From positions 92,501 to 154,500 of the forward strand of contig JACVTC010000149.1 in the NCBI GenBank assembly GCA_016946835.1: a DNA stretch of 62,000 nucleotides, in the 5' to 3' direction. Both the position numbers and the translations under genes were made by a program. Below the pieces are notes generated by a model. The model saw nothing but the letters and a program-made list of their open reading frames with translations, had not been told where the DNA came from and searched no databases. Position 1 is the first letter of the stretch. Every line of letters begins with the position of its first letter. The stretch comes from Neocallimastix lanati (nom. inval.). Its lineage: Eukaryota; Neocallimastigomycota; Neocallimastigomycetes; Neocallimastigales; Neocallimastigaceae. Below are positions 35,668 to 49,040 of the stretch, piece by piece.

Positions 35668-38611
35668 TATATATTAATCTATTGAACTTTAAAAAAACTT
35701 CTATTGATTATTCTCTACAATATATACTTTTATATATATATATATATATATATCATTAATAACAGTAAGTTTAAAAACTTCATTAAAATTTTCAATACAA
35801 CAAGAACAAATGAATTTATTAAGACAAAATAATAGGTATAATCTATAATTAATTTTTTTTTAATAAAATGAATTAATGTAAAATTATGTAAATATATATT
35901 GATAATTAATAATTTCTTAAACTCATATTGAAAAAATTTATATATATTCATAGTCAATATCATATATTAGCTTTTTTTTCAGAATGGAAAAAAGGTGATA
36001 TTACCATAAATCTTCCTTTAGAAACACCTTCAAATGAATCAAACATTACTATTAATAAACAGCCTGTAGAATTACCAAATGTAAAATAAAATCATATGTC
36101 CTTATTTTTTATAACGACATATTCTTTTTTTTAAAAAAAAAAAAAATAATTTAAAAGTTTAATATTATGATATATAATATTTTATATATATATTATCAAT
36201 AAATTTATAAATTAATTCAATATCTATTTTTCTTAATAAATTAAAGAAAAAAAGTTCAAATTTACAAAAGGTACTAGATATAACACAGTATTGTAATGAA
36301 TTAAAAAATGAAATAACAATTTCTTCGTTCGCCCAGCAAAATTACGGAAAAGTAAAATATAATAATTATTATTAATAAAATATTAAGTATAAATATAGTA
36401 TAAATAATTATTAACAATATCTTTTTTTTTTTTTTTTTTTTATTATTTTCTTTTAATTTTTTATTTTTTCATTAAAAAAAAAAAAAAGACATATTTGTTT
36501 GTAATAATATTTTGTAGTTCAAAAACGTTAGATCAATTTCTTGGTTCATTAAAAGAATTATCAATCGATGAAGTAAAAGAAAAAAGTAACAATAAAAATA
36601 ATATTTATAATGTTAATCTTATTTAATATATATTATTTTATTAATTAAAAGATGATGAAACCAATTTATTACTTAATTTTATTTTACTATTATTAAAACT
36701 TATATTTTTAAAGTGTTTAAAAAAAATAAACAAAATGTAGATGATGATATTGTTTCAACTAGTAATACGCTATCATTACAATGCCCAGTAAGTAAAAAAA
36801 AAAAATTATGTGAACTTTTTTTTTTTTTTATTGTATAATTAAATATTAATATAAAAATTGTAATTTTTTGTTTATAATTTTTAAAATATTTATAAAATAC
36901 ATGATAGGTGTCATTAGTTAGAATAAGCAATCCAACAAAATTTAGACCTTGCTTGCATTTAAATTGTGTTGATGCATCATCAATGTTTCAAATGTATTCA
37001 CGTTTTTCCATATGGCATTGTCCAGTTTGTAATAAGAAATTTGATTATAAAGAATTAGTTATTGATGGATATATAAAAAATATTCTAAATTCTATACCAA
37101 GTTCTGTATCATCAGTAACAATTTCACCAGAAGGAAATTTTACCTATCAACAAACTCCAGAAAGTGACTATGAATCGGATTCAAACTCAGAATCAGAGAA
37201 AAAATGTAATATTTATTATTTATTTAATATACTTAAAATTTAATTAATAAATAAATATATAACAGTATTTTATATATGTTTATATTATTTATTTATATAA
37301 ATATTTATTATAATTAGTTTACTAAACTCTTTATATATATTATATTTTTGATATATTCAATTTATATAATAATTTTATTATCAATTTAATATATTTATAA
37401 TATAAAAAAAATTATTAATAATATATGCAAATTAATATTATATATAATAATATTTATATATTTATATTTAATTAATATTTATAATTATTATTATAATTAT
37501 TATTTATTAATGTATTTATTTATTTATTATTATTATTAAATATTATTATATATAACTCTTAAATTTATCTTTATTTATATATATAATTATAATATTATTT
37601 AACTCTCAATTATTTTTAAACATAATAGCCTCAAAAAATGATATTCCAGTTATAGATTTAACCTTGGATGATGATTCAGATATCGAACCTCCACCAGTAA
37701 TGAATTTTCCGTCAGATTCAATGAGATCAATTAATTTCGGACCAATGACTTCTCAAAATTTTATAAATTCTATGTCATTTACATCATCAAATACAATAAG
37801 AGTGCCAAATATAATGAATGGTTTTACAATCTTTAGTCCTCCTCCACAAAAAAGAACATCAAATTCAATGGTGATTACTATAGATGATGATGATGACGTT
37901 AATGAAAATGTTCAAATTATCAGTAATAATACCAATATAAATTCAAGTAATAATAGAAATTTATTAAACTTTAATGAATTAAATAATAAAAATGAAACTA
38001 TATCTAATACTGATTATAATATCGGACAATACCTAATAAATAATGAAATTAATTCGCTTAATCCTCTTTATATTTCTTCTTCTTCTAACTTTAATAATTT
38101 TGAAACAGATTCTAATATCACAAGAAATTTCAATAATTATAATAACAATAACAATAATAATAACAATAATACTTTGAATCATACAATGATGAACAATATT
38201 AGTAATAAGCGTGATCATAATGGAAAAATAATAGATTTAAATAGTGAGCCTTATGAAGTATCCGATAATGGAAGTGATAGATATGACAATTCTGAAGGTG
38301 GAACAAGTAATGACTTTGAATTAGATTCATATTATGATTCAAATAATAATAATAATAATAATAATACTGAAAATTTAATTATTGATGAAATTGAATTGTT
38401 AGATAATATAAATAATAATAGTACCATTCTAAATAGTAATAATTTAGCCAGTAATTTTCATGAAAAATCAATGTCAAGTACATTAAATATAGATGATTTA
38501 TTAAATAGTAATACTAATAGTGATAATGATAATAATATCCTTAATAATAATAATAATAATAATAATATATTAATAAATAATAATAATAATAAAATAAATG
38601 ACAACAATAAA

Positions 38612-38642
<31 letters not shown>

Positions 38643-39889
38643 TCAATGAAAATATGAATAACAATAAAAATATGAATAACAATAAAAATATGAATAACAA
38701 TAAAAATAATAATGATAATGATAATTATAATAAAAATAATACTGATAATAATATTATTAATGAAAATTATAATAATAATTATAATAATGATTCTTTAGAG
38801 TCAAATTCATATAATATTAATAGAGCATCTGATATAAATCAACACAATTATCTGAAGCAACAACTATCACTAGATAATAATAATAGTTCTAATGAAGATA
38901 GTATAAATATAAGTCCAGTTAAACTGACGACAAATTTAAGTCAAAATAACCAAGAAGAAAGTATTAAAAATAGCAACAGTAATTCTACGTCAAAATCAAA
39001 ACCAGAACTAAGAATAAAGAAAATTACTCTTAAATTTAACAATTCATCGGATAATAAAAAAGAAGGAAAAGAAAATGAATGCCAAATCAATAGTAATGTT
39101 GAACCTAAGGTAAATAATAACCTTTCACATTCCCAACAACAAAATCTTGAAATTAATAATAGTAATAAAAATCTTGAAAACTTAACTAAAGAAAATAACC
39201 AAACTTCTGTAAATAATAAAGATTATAGTTCGGTAGGGAATCTGCAAACAAAGGAACATTTTAATTCTCTCCCATATGGAAATGATTTAAATTCAAACGA
39301 TAATAATATAAATTCTAATTCAATGTCATTATCAATTCCGTTCACTTCTACCAACATATCCAATTCTCCTTTAAAGATAATACCTCAATCAAATGATTCA
39401 TATAATAATTACACTTATGAAAATACTAATCCTTATTTGAATCAATATAGCATCCCTAATAATGTAAACACCACCAACTCCACTGCCACTAATACGCCGA
39501 GTTTAAATCCTTTCAATTCCGTTTCTACTCCAAATTTAAATCAATATACCAATACCTCGATTAATAATATCATTACTGCTACAAATTCAAATACTAATGC
39601 TAGCAATTCTATTACTTATACAAATAATACTAATATTAATACTAATAATAATATAAATACTAATATTAATATTAATAACACTTCTAATTTTAATCAATAT
39701 ACCACACCCTTTAATTCAAATATAAATTCATTTAGTTATACAAGTCCAACCAACAATTCCTATAAATACCCTTCTCAATTTTCATTGTCAAATTCAAATT
39801 CAAATTCAAATTTAAATTCAAATCAAATTTCAAATAGTAATAATAATATCAGAAATTATAGCAACAATAATATTAAATATAATATTAAC

Positions 39890-39922
<33 letters not shown>

Positions 39923-40382
39923 TATAATAATAATAGCAATACTAAAGGTAATAATAATAAATCAGATTTAACCATAAAGATTAATTTAAATTCCATTTCA
40001 AATTATATGAAAAATAAAGTCAACAATAATAATTTAATCAATATTCGTACCAATTCAAATTCAAATCCACTAACCACAACATCAAATACTCATCTATCAT
40101 CCTCTAAAAGAATTTTAAACAGTGATACTCTAAATTCAAATTCAGTTACGACATCTATTAGTAATGATTTAATTAATAGTGATATTGCCACTACCATTAG
40201 TAATACATTAAATAATAATATTATCAATACTAATAATTTATTACCATCAATTACAACTACAATTAATAATGGTATCATTACAAATGATATTACGTCCTCA
40301 AATGGAATCATTGCTAATGGTATTATTACAAATAATGGAATAATAACAAATGACATTACTATAAATAATGATAATAATAATG

Positions 40383-40441
<59 letters not shown>

Positions 40442-40731
40442 CTTTCCTATGATAGGACTACTACAAGTAATATGACTACTACTTCCAATGAAATTACTAT
40501 AAATGATAGTAACAATAACATTGCTAAGGAATTTGATAATCATCCTAGTAACAAGAAAGGAATCAGGAATAATATTGATTGTAATGAAATGGTAACAAAC
40601 AATAATAATGTTTGTTTTACTAATGTACCACCTAAACTATTACCAAATATTATGCCATCTTCAAACAATAGTAATTCAAATTATAATAATTCATTTCCCA
40701 CCCAAGAAATTAATCCTAATGTGCCTACAAC

Positions 40732-40783
<52 letters not shown>

Positions 40784-40798
40784 TATCTATTTAATTAA
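34993..40798 (+). CDS. Siz/PIAS-type SUMO E3 ligase with PINIT, SP-RING, SIM and very long N-rich tail (10 exons)
   Basis: Exons in frame: 34993..35019, 35134..35336, 35506..35615, 35766..35835, 35954..36080, 36247..36351, 36489..36585, 36714..36787, 36908..37205 and 37629..40798; about 1,426 residues. Residues about 10-45 look like a degenerate SAP helix pair. Residues about 85-245 fit the PINIT domain (INKQPVELPN; LDITQYC; YLFVIIFCSS). The SP-RING begins at C270 (QCPVSLVRIS), with PCLHLNC and WHCPVCNKK giving the C/H ligands. After it comes a SUMO-interacting motif, VIDLTLDDD (378-386), then MVITIDDDDD (about 451). The remaining residues are rich in N and S with pure N runs encoded mostly by AAT. 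Such proteins transfer SUMO from Ubc9 to nuclear substrates. The exon 7 donor at 36586 was chosen because it alone restores frame into exon 8. Confidence 0.9.
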
Positions 40799-41041
40799 TG
40801 AATAGCTAATAACAATATTAATATTAATATTAATAAAACTATTCAACATTAATAAATTTAAATATTATACATTTACAAAAAAATATATATTTATAATGTA
40901 TATACAAGTAAATAATAAAAATAATTATATATAAATATGCTTTGTACCTATACATACATATGTCAAAAACTTTTTTTTTTTTTTTTTATAATTAAATGAA
41001 ACTTATTTCTATTTTATGTTGGAAGTGTATTCTCTTCCCTG

Positions 41042-41083
<42 letters not shown>

Positions 41084-41621
41084 ATTTTATGCTTATATAG
41101 AAATTAATTTGATTTAATTTTTTTACCTATACAGTTTAAAATAACAGTATTTTAAAAAATTTTTTTTATCATTACTATATTTCATTTAATTTGTGAAGTA
41201 TAATAAAAAATTTTTTTCCTTTTTTTTCATATTTAATTTTTAATCTTCTAAAAAATATATTCAGCCCGTATTTTAGTAATAATTATTATTAAATTCATGT
41301 AAATATTTATTAAATTTTTAAAAATACATAATCATATATATAAATATAAATATATTTTAGTATCATCTATTAATATTTAAATTAAGTAAATTGTAATTAT
41401 AGTAAAGAAAAATTATGAGCAATGATAATAATAATAATAATAAATTAAACAATTAAAATTTAAAACATATAAAGATAGTTAAGAAATGATGTTAACTATC
41501 ACAATAAAAATAATCAATTTAATTTATAATAAATATATAAAATACTAAAAATAATAAAAATTTAAAAATAGAAATATTAATAATAATAATAATATTTAAA
41601 TGATAAAAAGTAAAACATTAG

Positions 41622-41662
<41 letters not shown>

Positions 41663-41999
41663 ATATTTAATGTTCAATGAATGTCTTTATTATTTTATAT
41701 AAATATTAAAAATTCTTTTTTTTTTTTCCAAATTCTATAAAAAAAAAAATTTTTTTTTTATTATTAAAAATTTACTAAATAATTTGTTATTATTTATAAA
41801 ACAATTTTAATTATAATTATTAGAAATAAAAAAATGTATATATATATATATATATATATAATACTTTGAAAAAAAAAAAAAAAATAACATTTACACAATT
41901 ATATTTAATACATTGAAGTTTAATTTTAAAATATATATATATATATATAATTGATTTATTATATAATAATTTATATATAATAAATTATCATTTTATAAT
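40799..41999. other. AT-rich spacer
   Basis: No gene seen. Contains A runs at about 41047-41078 and 41629-41660, and TA repeats near 41836-41860 and 41932-41948. Presumably it holds the 3' UTR of the SUMO-ligase gene at its start. Confidence 0.6.
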
Positions 42000-42740
42000 A
42001 ATTTATTTACATAATTAAAGATTCAATTATCTTTTTAAACCATTCTAAAGCAAAATCAATTTGTTCAGACTAATCAAAACTCTATTTAAAGCAATTTCAA
42101 TATTAGCATAATTATCATGTTCAAGTAAATAACTACTATCAGTACCTTTATAATTCTTCTTTGGTTTAGTACAGGTTATTCTTCCTTCTGTTTTTTGTTG
42201 TAGCTCAGCTAAAAGATAATACACCTCTGTACTCTTCATCAATAGTAATTTCAACATATTTGGGATCAGTAACATAATATCCTTTAATATCCTTTAATAC
42301 CAAGCATTTCACAAGCCATAGAAAGAATAGTATAATCTCTAATAAGAAAGGTATCCTTATAACAAGAATTAAGAATCAAATTTTCGTATTTATCAGGGTG
42401 ATTCATTCCAAGCATTCCTTGTTTTTCATCAAACTTTATAAGAAGAGGTTTATTAATGTAACTAAAAATTGAGTATCCCTATTTCAAGATACAGTGGAAG
42501 GATACCTAAAAGTTTGAATCCATCATTACTTTGATTTTCAATTGGATGATCAGATAATGATTCCGTTGTTAATCTTTCAATCGATCCATTTTCTATCATT
42601 TTCGGCACCTTATGAACCTTTTAAATCAGTGTCAACAACTTTTACAATCTTAGCATTCCTTATTAATTGGATAATGACTTCACATTTTTCCTTATCAGTT
42701 AAATCCCATTTACCATCTTCTACTTATTTTTATTTTTGAC
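42000..42740 (-). pseudogene. Broken gene of unrecognised family
   Basis: On minus the region is visibly less AT-rich than its flanks and carries protein-like segments that switch frame. These include EDGKWDLTDKEKCEVII (about 42670-42720), LIRNAKIVKVVDTDLKG, SDHPIENQSNDGFKLLG (about 42505-42560), KQGMLGMNHPDKYENLI (about 42370-42425) and STEVYYLLAELQQKTEGR (about 42180-42235). In-frame stops (for example after TDLKGS) and at least two frameshifts separate them. No catalytic motif or family is recognised. It may be a recent pseudogene; the length, about 240 codons, is a minimum. Confidence 0.6.
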
Positions 42741-43039
42741 AATAAATTAAAAAAAAAAAAAAATTAATTTAAATTTACGAAAAAATTTTTTTGTTATTTT
42801 TTCTGTTAATAATAAAATGACAAGATATGTTTTTATACCCATTATTGATAATAAATATTCATAATTATTTTTATTCGTTTAAGCGTTACACAAAGACATA
42901 AAAATATTATTAATTTATATTTAGGTAAAAATTATACTTTTTTTTGTTTTTAAAGTTTTTAACATATTAATATTTTAATAATTAAAAATTATTTAATAAA
43001 ATTATTTAATTAATAATTTTTTATTATTAATATTTTTAA

Positions 43040-43146
<107 letters not shown>

Positions 43147-43684
43147 TGAGATTTATTATGAAATTTAAGCTTTAATAATAAATGTTATAGCCTAATTAAT
43201 TCTATTATTAGATAGTTGTCTTATTATTATATAGTAAAGATAGAATATTAAAAAAAATTATAAATTTAAAATATGTAGACACATTAACAAAAGATTCAAA
43301 TACTAAAATTTCTAAATAATATATTTATATAAAAATCTTATTTGAGAGAGAGTGATAACTACTTAACAATAATACTACATGTATTAGTGTTATCTTTTAT
43401 ATTTATTTATTATATATTTATTCATATTATCTTTTATAATTATTTATTGAAGTGTATTTATATTTATATTTTATGTAAATTTGTCAATATGTTTATTTAA
43501 TGTTGCAAAAATTAATGTTAGAAATCCTTTTAAATATTTTGTGTAACCTGTATATACGTAATAAAACATTTACTAGATATTGGTTCTATATAAAAAATCA
43601 TGAATATATTATCCACTTATCACCTTGTTAAACATATTACTTACGTATTATTATATATTAAATAAATAATACCAGATTATTATG

Positions 43685-43951
<267 letters not shown>

Positions 43952-45089
43952 TTATTTTTTTAAATTAAGATTAAATTTTTCTATTGTTTCATAGTTTAAT
44001 TTATTTTTATTTTATTTTTTTTTTTTTGAAAATGAATTAAATAAAATTAAAAATTTATAATTCTATTTGAAAGATTCTTCATCTATTTTATTTGAATCCA
44101 ATAAAAAAAATAATAAGTAGTGAAATTTTCTTTATATTATGAAAAAATAATAATAAGATGTTAGTAATCTTTATTATCAAAAATAAGAAATTTAAGTATT
44201 TTTATACTAAATGCATTTCATATATTACTTCTTCATTTAATCAATACATTTTAAATGCTATTCATTTTATGAAATTATAAATCATTTACGAACATGAATT
44301 AAATTAATATATATAAATTTAGTATTAATGACTATTTTTCAATTAGTGAAATACTTCTGTACAATATTTAGTTAACATTTAAAATATTTTAAACATGTAA
44401 TTATTTATTATTTTTTAATATATTTATTAGATATAATAAAATATAGGTTATAAAAAATTTTTATAATCATAAAATGATAACATTTTATTTTTTATATAAC
44501 CACAATAACTGTCATAGATATAATTGTAATTAATAAATATTTAAATGCAATTTTATTTTATAATATTACTATACTTAACTTTTATAAATAAAAATATAAT
44601 AAAATATTAATAAAATATAACTTTAAAATTGAAAATGAATTATGTTATAATATACCAAATAAAGTATAATTTTTCATTAATCAATAAATTAAATAATTAA
44701 ATAAATTTAAAATTTATATCATAAAATTATTCATTTATAATATAAAATAAATTAAAAAATTTAATATTATTTAGTAGTAATAATTAAATATTATATTTAT
44801 TTATTGTAAATTATTATCTTTTTTTTTAAATTATATTTTATTTTTATTTTTATTTTTAATATTTTATTTTATATTTTAATAGTTAAAGATAAATATTTTA
44901 ATAATATTTGATCCACAAATATAATTTGAAATTTAATATATAAATAATAAATAAAAAAATTAATTTTTAACAAAATTATTAAATTTTATATATTAATTAA
45001 TTTTTTAATTCAGTTTCAATTATTAATGAAAAAATATAGTTTGATTATATTATCATAATATTAATAAATATTTATTGAAAAAATAAAAC

Positions 45090-47700
45090 TTAAAATGATG
45101 GTTCAGCATTTTCTAATAATTGAACGAAATAGTCATGGAACCATTGACCTGCATCCGGTGATCCTGGAAGTGAATCTTCACGAGCACAGACTGGATCAGC
45201 TCTTGAACCAGTATCTGAACCATCAGCTTCTCCTGGAGTCTTAAGCCACATGTAAGCATCTAATAATGGCATATTGATTGGATCGGGATTACCTCTTGGA
45301 CGTTCACCAAATCCTGTACCAATAAAGTTACACCATGTTTGATTAATATTGAATGCTTCAGTAATATCAACTCCATTACGTCCTGTATCAACAATGAATC
45401 TCATTCCAGTAATTCCAAGTTTTTCAAGTTCTCCATTAAGTTTTTCATGATATTTATATTCAGAATAGACTGGTTGATAATTAGAAATATTTGTACTTAA
45501 ACCACGAATTTTACCATTTGGTGCATTATCTAAAACTTCTTTAATAACTTTAGCTGCTTTATCAGCAACTCCTGATAACCATTTTCCATGAGCTGCATCA
45601 AGATATACACTAACATTTTCCATTCTTCCGAAAACATCAACAGCATAAGATAAAGCATTTTTATGTAAGGTATGAACAGTTTTACAAGCTTCACTACTAC
45701 CAGTAACAAGATTACCAAGAGTATCTGGTTCAACAACCATGACTACCTTTGTATTTGGATATTGACTGATGGTATTAGAAATATCATCAACATATCCCTT
45801 GTAAGTTTCAAGACTTGAAGCACCACCGGCTGAAGCTAAACTATTACAATCACGAGTTGGAATCATGTAAAGAATGAAAACAACAGTTTTAGAACCAGCA
45901 GCTTCTAAATGTTGAGCAACTTCTCCTGGAGCACCTTCCCAAGCTAACCAAACAGCGGTTGGAACATCTTTAACTAATTTAGCTTTACTTTGTAAATCTT
46001 CACTTAATTTTGGAATTGAAGATTCAACCTCTTCAATAAATCTTGGATTAGCATAAATTTCATTATCAAAGAAATTTTCATTTTGTTTAGTAGCATTTGA
46101 ATTTGAAGCATTTGATTTTGGTGTTTCATTTTCATTAGTATAATAGTTATTATTATTACTATCATCAAAATAATTTTTGTTATTGCTATCATCATAGAAT
46201 GAATTATTACTACCACTACTACTACTACTACCTGAACCAAATTTATCATTTTCAAGTAATTGAACGAAATAGTCATGGAACCATTGACCTGCATCCGGTG
46301 ATCCTGAAAGTGAATCTTCACGAGCACAGACTGGATCAGCTCTTGAACCAGTATCTGAACCATCAGCTTCTCCTGGAGTCTTAAGCCACATGTAAGCATC
46401 TAATAATGGCATATTGATTGGATCGGGATTACCTCTTGGACGTTCACCAAATCCTGTACCAATAAAGTTACACCATGTTTGATTAATATTGAATGCTTCA
46501 GTAATATCAACTCCATTACGTCCTGTATCAACAATGAATCTCATTCCAGTAATTCCAAGTTTTTCAAGTTCTCTATTAAGTTTTTCATGATATTTGTATT
46601 CAGAATAGACTGGTTGATAATTAGAAATATTTGTACTTAAACCACGAATTTTACCATTTGGTGCATTATCTAAAACTTCTTTAATAACTTTAGCTGCTTT
46701 ATCAGCAACTCCTGATAACCATTTTCCATGAGCTGCATCAAGATATACACTAACATTTTCCATATTTCCGAAAATATCAACAGCATAAGATAAAGCATTC
46801 TTATGTAAGGTATGAACAGTTTTACAAGCTTCACTACTACCAGTAACAAGATTACCAAGAGTATCTGGTTCAACAACCATTACTACCTTTGTATTTGGAT
46901 ATTGACTGATGGTATTAGAAATATCATCAACATATCCCTTGTAAGTTTCAAGACTTGAAGCACCACCGGCTGAAGCTAAACTATTACAATCACGAGTTGG
47001 AATCATGTAAAGAATGAAAACAACAGTTTTAGAACCAGCAGCTTCTAAATGTTGAGCAACTTCTCCTGGAGCACCTTCCCAAGCTAACCAAACAGCGGTT
47101 GGAACATCTTTAACTAATTTAGCTTTACTTTGTAAATCTTCACTTAATTTTGGGATTGAAGATTCAACCTCATCAATAAATCTTGGATTAGCATAAATTT
47201 CATTTTGGAAGAAATTCTTTGGATCAATTGGAATATCGGAAGTAGTAGCATTACTACTTGGAAGATTATTATCTTCATTATAATAATTATTATTATTTTC
47301 ATTGTTAAAATAATTACTATTTTCATCATTATAATAATTTTTATTATCATTAGAGTTATAGAAATTGCCATCTGAAGAAGTAGCAGAACTTTCTGGTATT
47401 GTTACATCAGGAATACATTGGGAATACCATTCGTTTGTTTCTGAGCATTTATAACCTTCTTGGCAGCAATTTTCTCCAGAAAAACCAACACTATTTTACA
47501 TTATTTTAATAATTTATATTTATTAGTAATTTTTTTTTTTTTTAATAAAAAAAAAATTCAAATAATAAAATTTATATTTAATGTAGATATATATTTAATA
47601 ATAATTACCCTCCACATTGAGCATATGGACCTGCACATGCAGCATTTGAATATTTGAAAACTGTTAATGCTAAAATGGAGGAATAATAAATAAATTTCAT
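45090..47700 (-). CDS. Secreted cellulase with CBM1 and two tandem GH6 catalytic modules
   Basis: Exon 1 is 47609..47700 and exon 2 is 45090..47490 (GT-AG, phase kept), giving 830 residues. A signal peptide (MKFIYYSSILALTVFKYSNA) is followed by a fungal CBM1, about residues 22-57, from CAGPYAQCGG to CCQEGYKCSETNEWYSQC. An N/Y/D-rich linker leads to GH6 module 1 (about 128-445), a second S/N linker, and GH6 module 2 (about 508-830). Each module has MIPTRDC, VVEPDTLGN, YLDAAHG, WCNFIGTGFGERPRGN and KTPGEADGSDTG. By family analogy the key Asp residues are D198, D240 and D407, and D578, D620 and D787 in module 2; all are present. GH6 enzymes are inverting cellobiohydrolases or endoglucanases acting on cellulose. 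No dockerin is seen, so the enzyme is probably free rather than cellulosomal. The modules repeat at exactly 1,140 bp. Confidence 0.96.
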
Positions 47701-48560
47701 TTTTTTTTTTTTTTTTTTTATTTATTTATTTTTTCAAATTGATATTATTCAAATTAGTTTAGAATGAATAATTTATATTTATATTTAAAGTTTTTTTTCA
47801 ATTATTTTTATAATATTTTTATAAAATTTTATTTTTTTTTTAATAAAAGTTAAAATAAATATTTTTTTGAAATTAAAACTGAAAAACAAAAACAAAAAAA
47901 AAAGTAAAAAAATTATCTTCCTTTTTATAGTAATTTTTATTATATGAAAAAATAAATAATTTTATAAAAAATATTTAATGCATTTAAAAAAAAAAAATGT
48001 TAGTCCTATATGGAATAAACACTTGATAATTTAATGAAGCTAATATATATACCGTAAATAGATAAAATTAATATTATATCTAATATTAAATTTAATCATA
48101 ATGTTTATTTTTTATTTTCTGTAAAATAATTAAAAAAAAATAATAATAATAATAATAATAATACCAATAATAATAATAATAATTAAAAAAATGAAATATT
48201 TAATATTTTTTAAAATATGGATATTGTATTAAATGGATTATATTAAAAAAAAATTTTTTTTAATATATATTTGTTTTATCTTTAATATTTTGGAATTAAA
48301 ATATCACTCATGGTTATGTTAAAAATAGATTAAAAAAGATAAAAATTATTAATCTAAACAATATATTAAATAAATAATATTAAATAAAAGAAAAGATACA
48401 CAATAAAAAACAAAAATACAATATTTATTTATTAATTTTCTACTTTTTTTTTTTTTTTTTTTTATTTATATCTTTTTAATTAAATTATATATGAATTATA
48501 CATATATTAATATATATTTGATAAAAATTTTTAAAACACATATTATAATTTTTGATTATG

Positions 48561-48601
<41 letters not shown>

Positions 48602-48984
48602 AAATTCTTTTTCCTGTGGATATGAAAAAAAATTTAAAAAAATATAACAAAACTTTAAAAGTACTCTAAATGTTTTGACGAAAAACATTTTACTATTAAT
48701 ATTATTATAATTTTAATAAAATAATAATAATAATTGATTTTATAAATTTTAAAATGTAATTACATAAAAAATTGTTATAACATCTAATATATATATATTA
48801 TATTTATTTTATTATTTATATTTAGATTATTAATAATTATTATATATATAGTCTAATAAATAAGCATTAATATTTAAATTTATAATATTATATCCTTATA
48901 CTAAATTTTATTAAATATTATTCTGAATTTATAGTAAAATATATTATTATTATATTATTATTATTATTATTTTTATTATTATTA

Positions 48985-49040
<56 letters not shown>

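Noticed and set aside
38033-40543. Antisense frames rich in I/L/V over the SUMO-ligase tail
   Set aside because: They are reverse translations of the asparagine codons.
46199-46384. Plus-strand frame and other-frame minus ORFs over the GH6 gene
   Set aside because: Shadows of the strongly supported GH6 coding frame.
45090-47700. Fungal dockerin in the cellulase
   Set aside because: The cysteine-rich N-terminal module has CBM1 spacing (QCGG, CC, C, YSQC), not the dockerin pattern, and none is present between modules or at the C-terminus.
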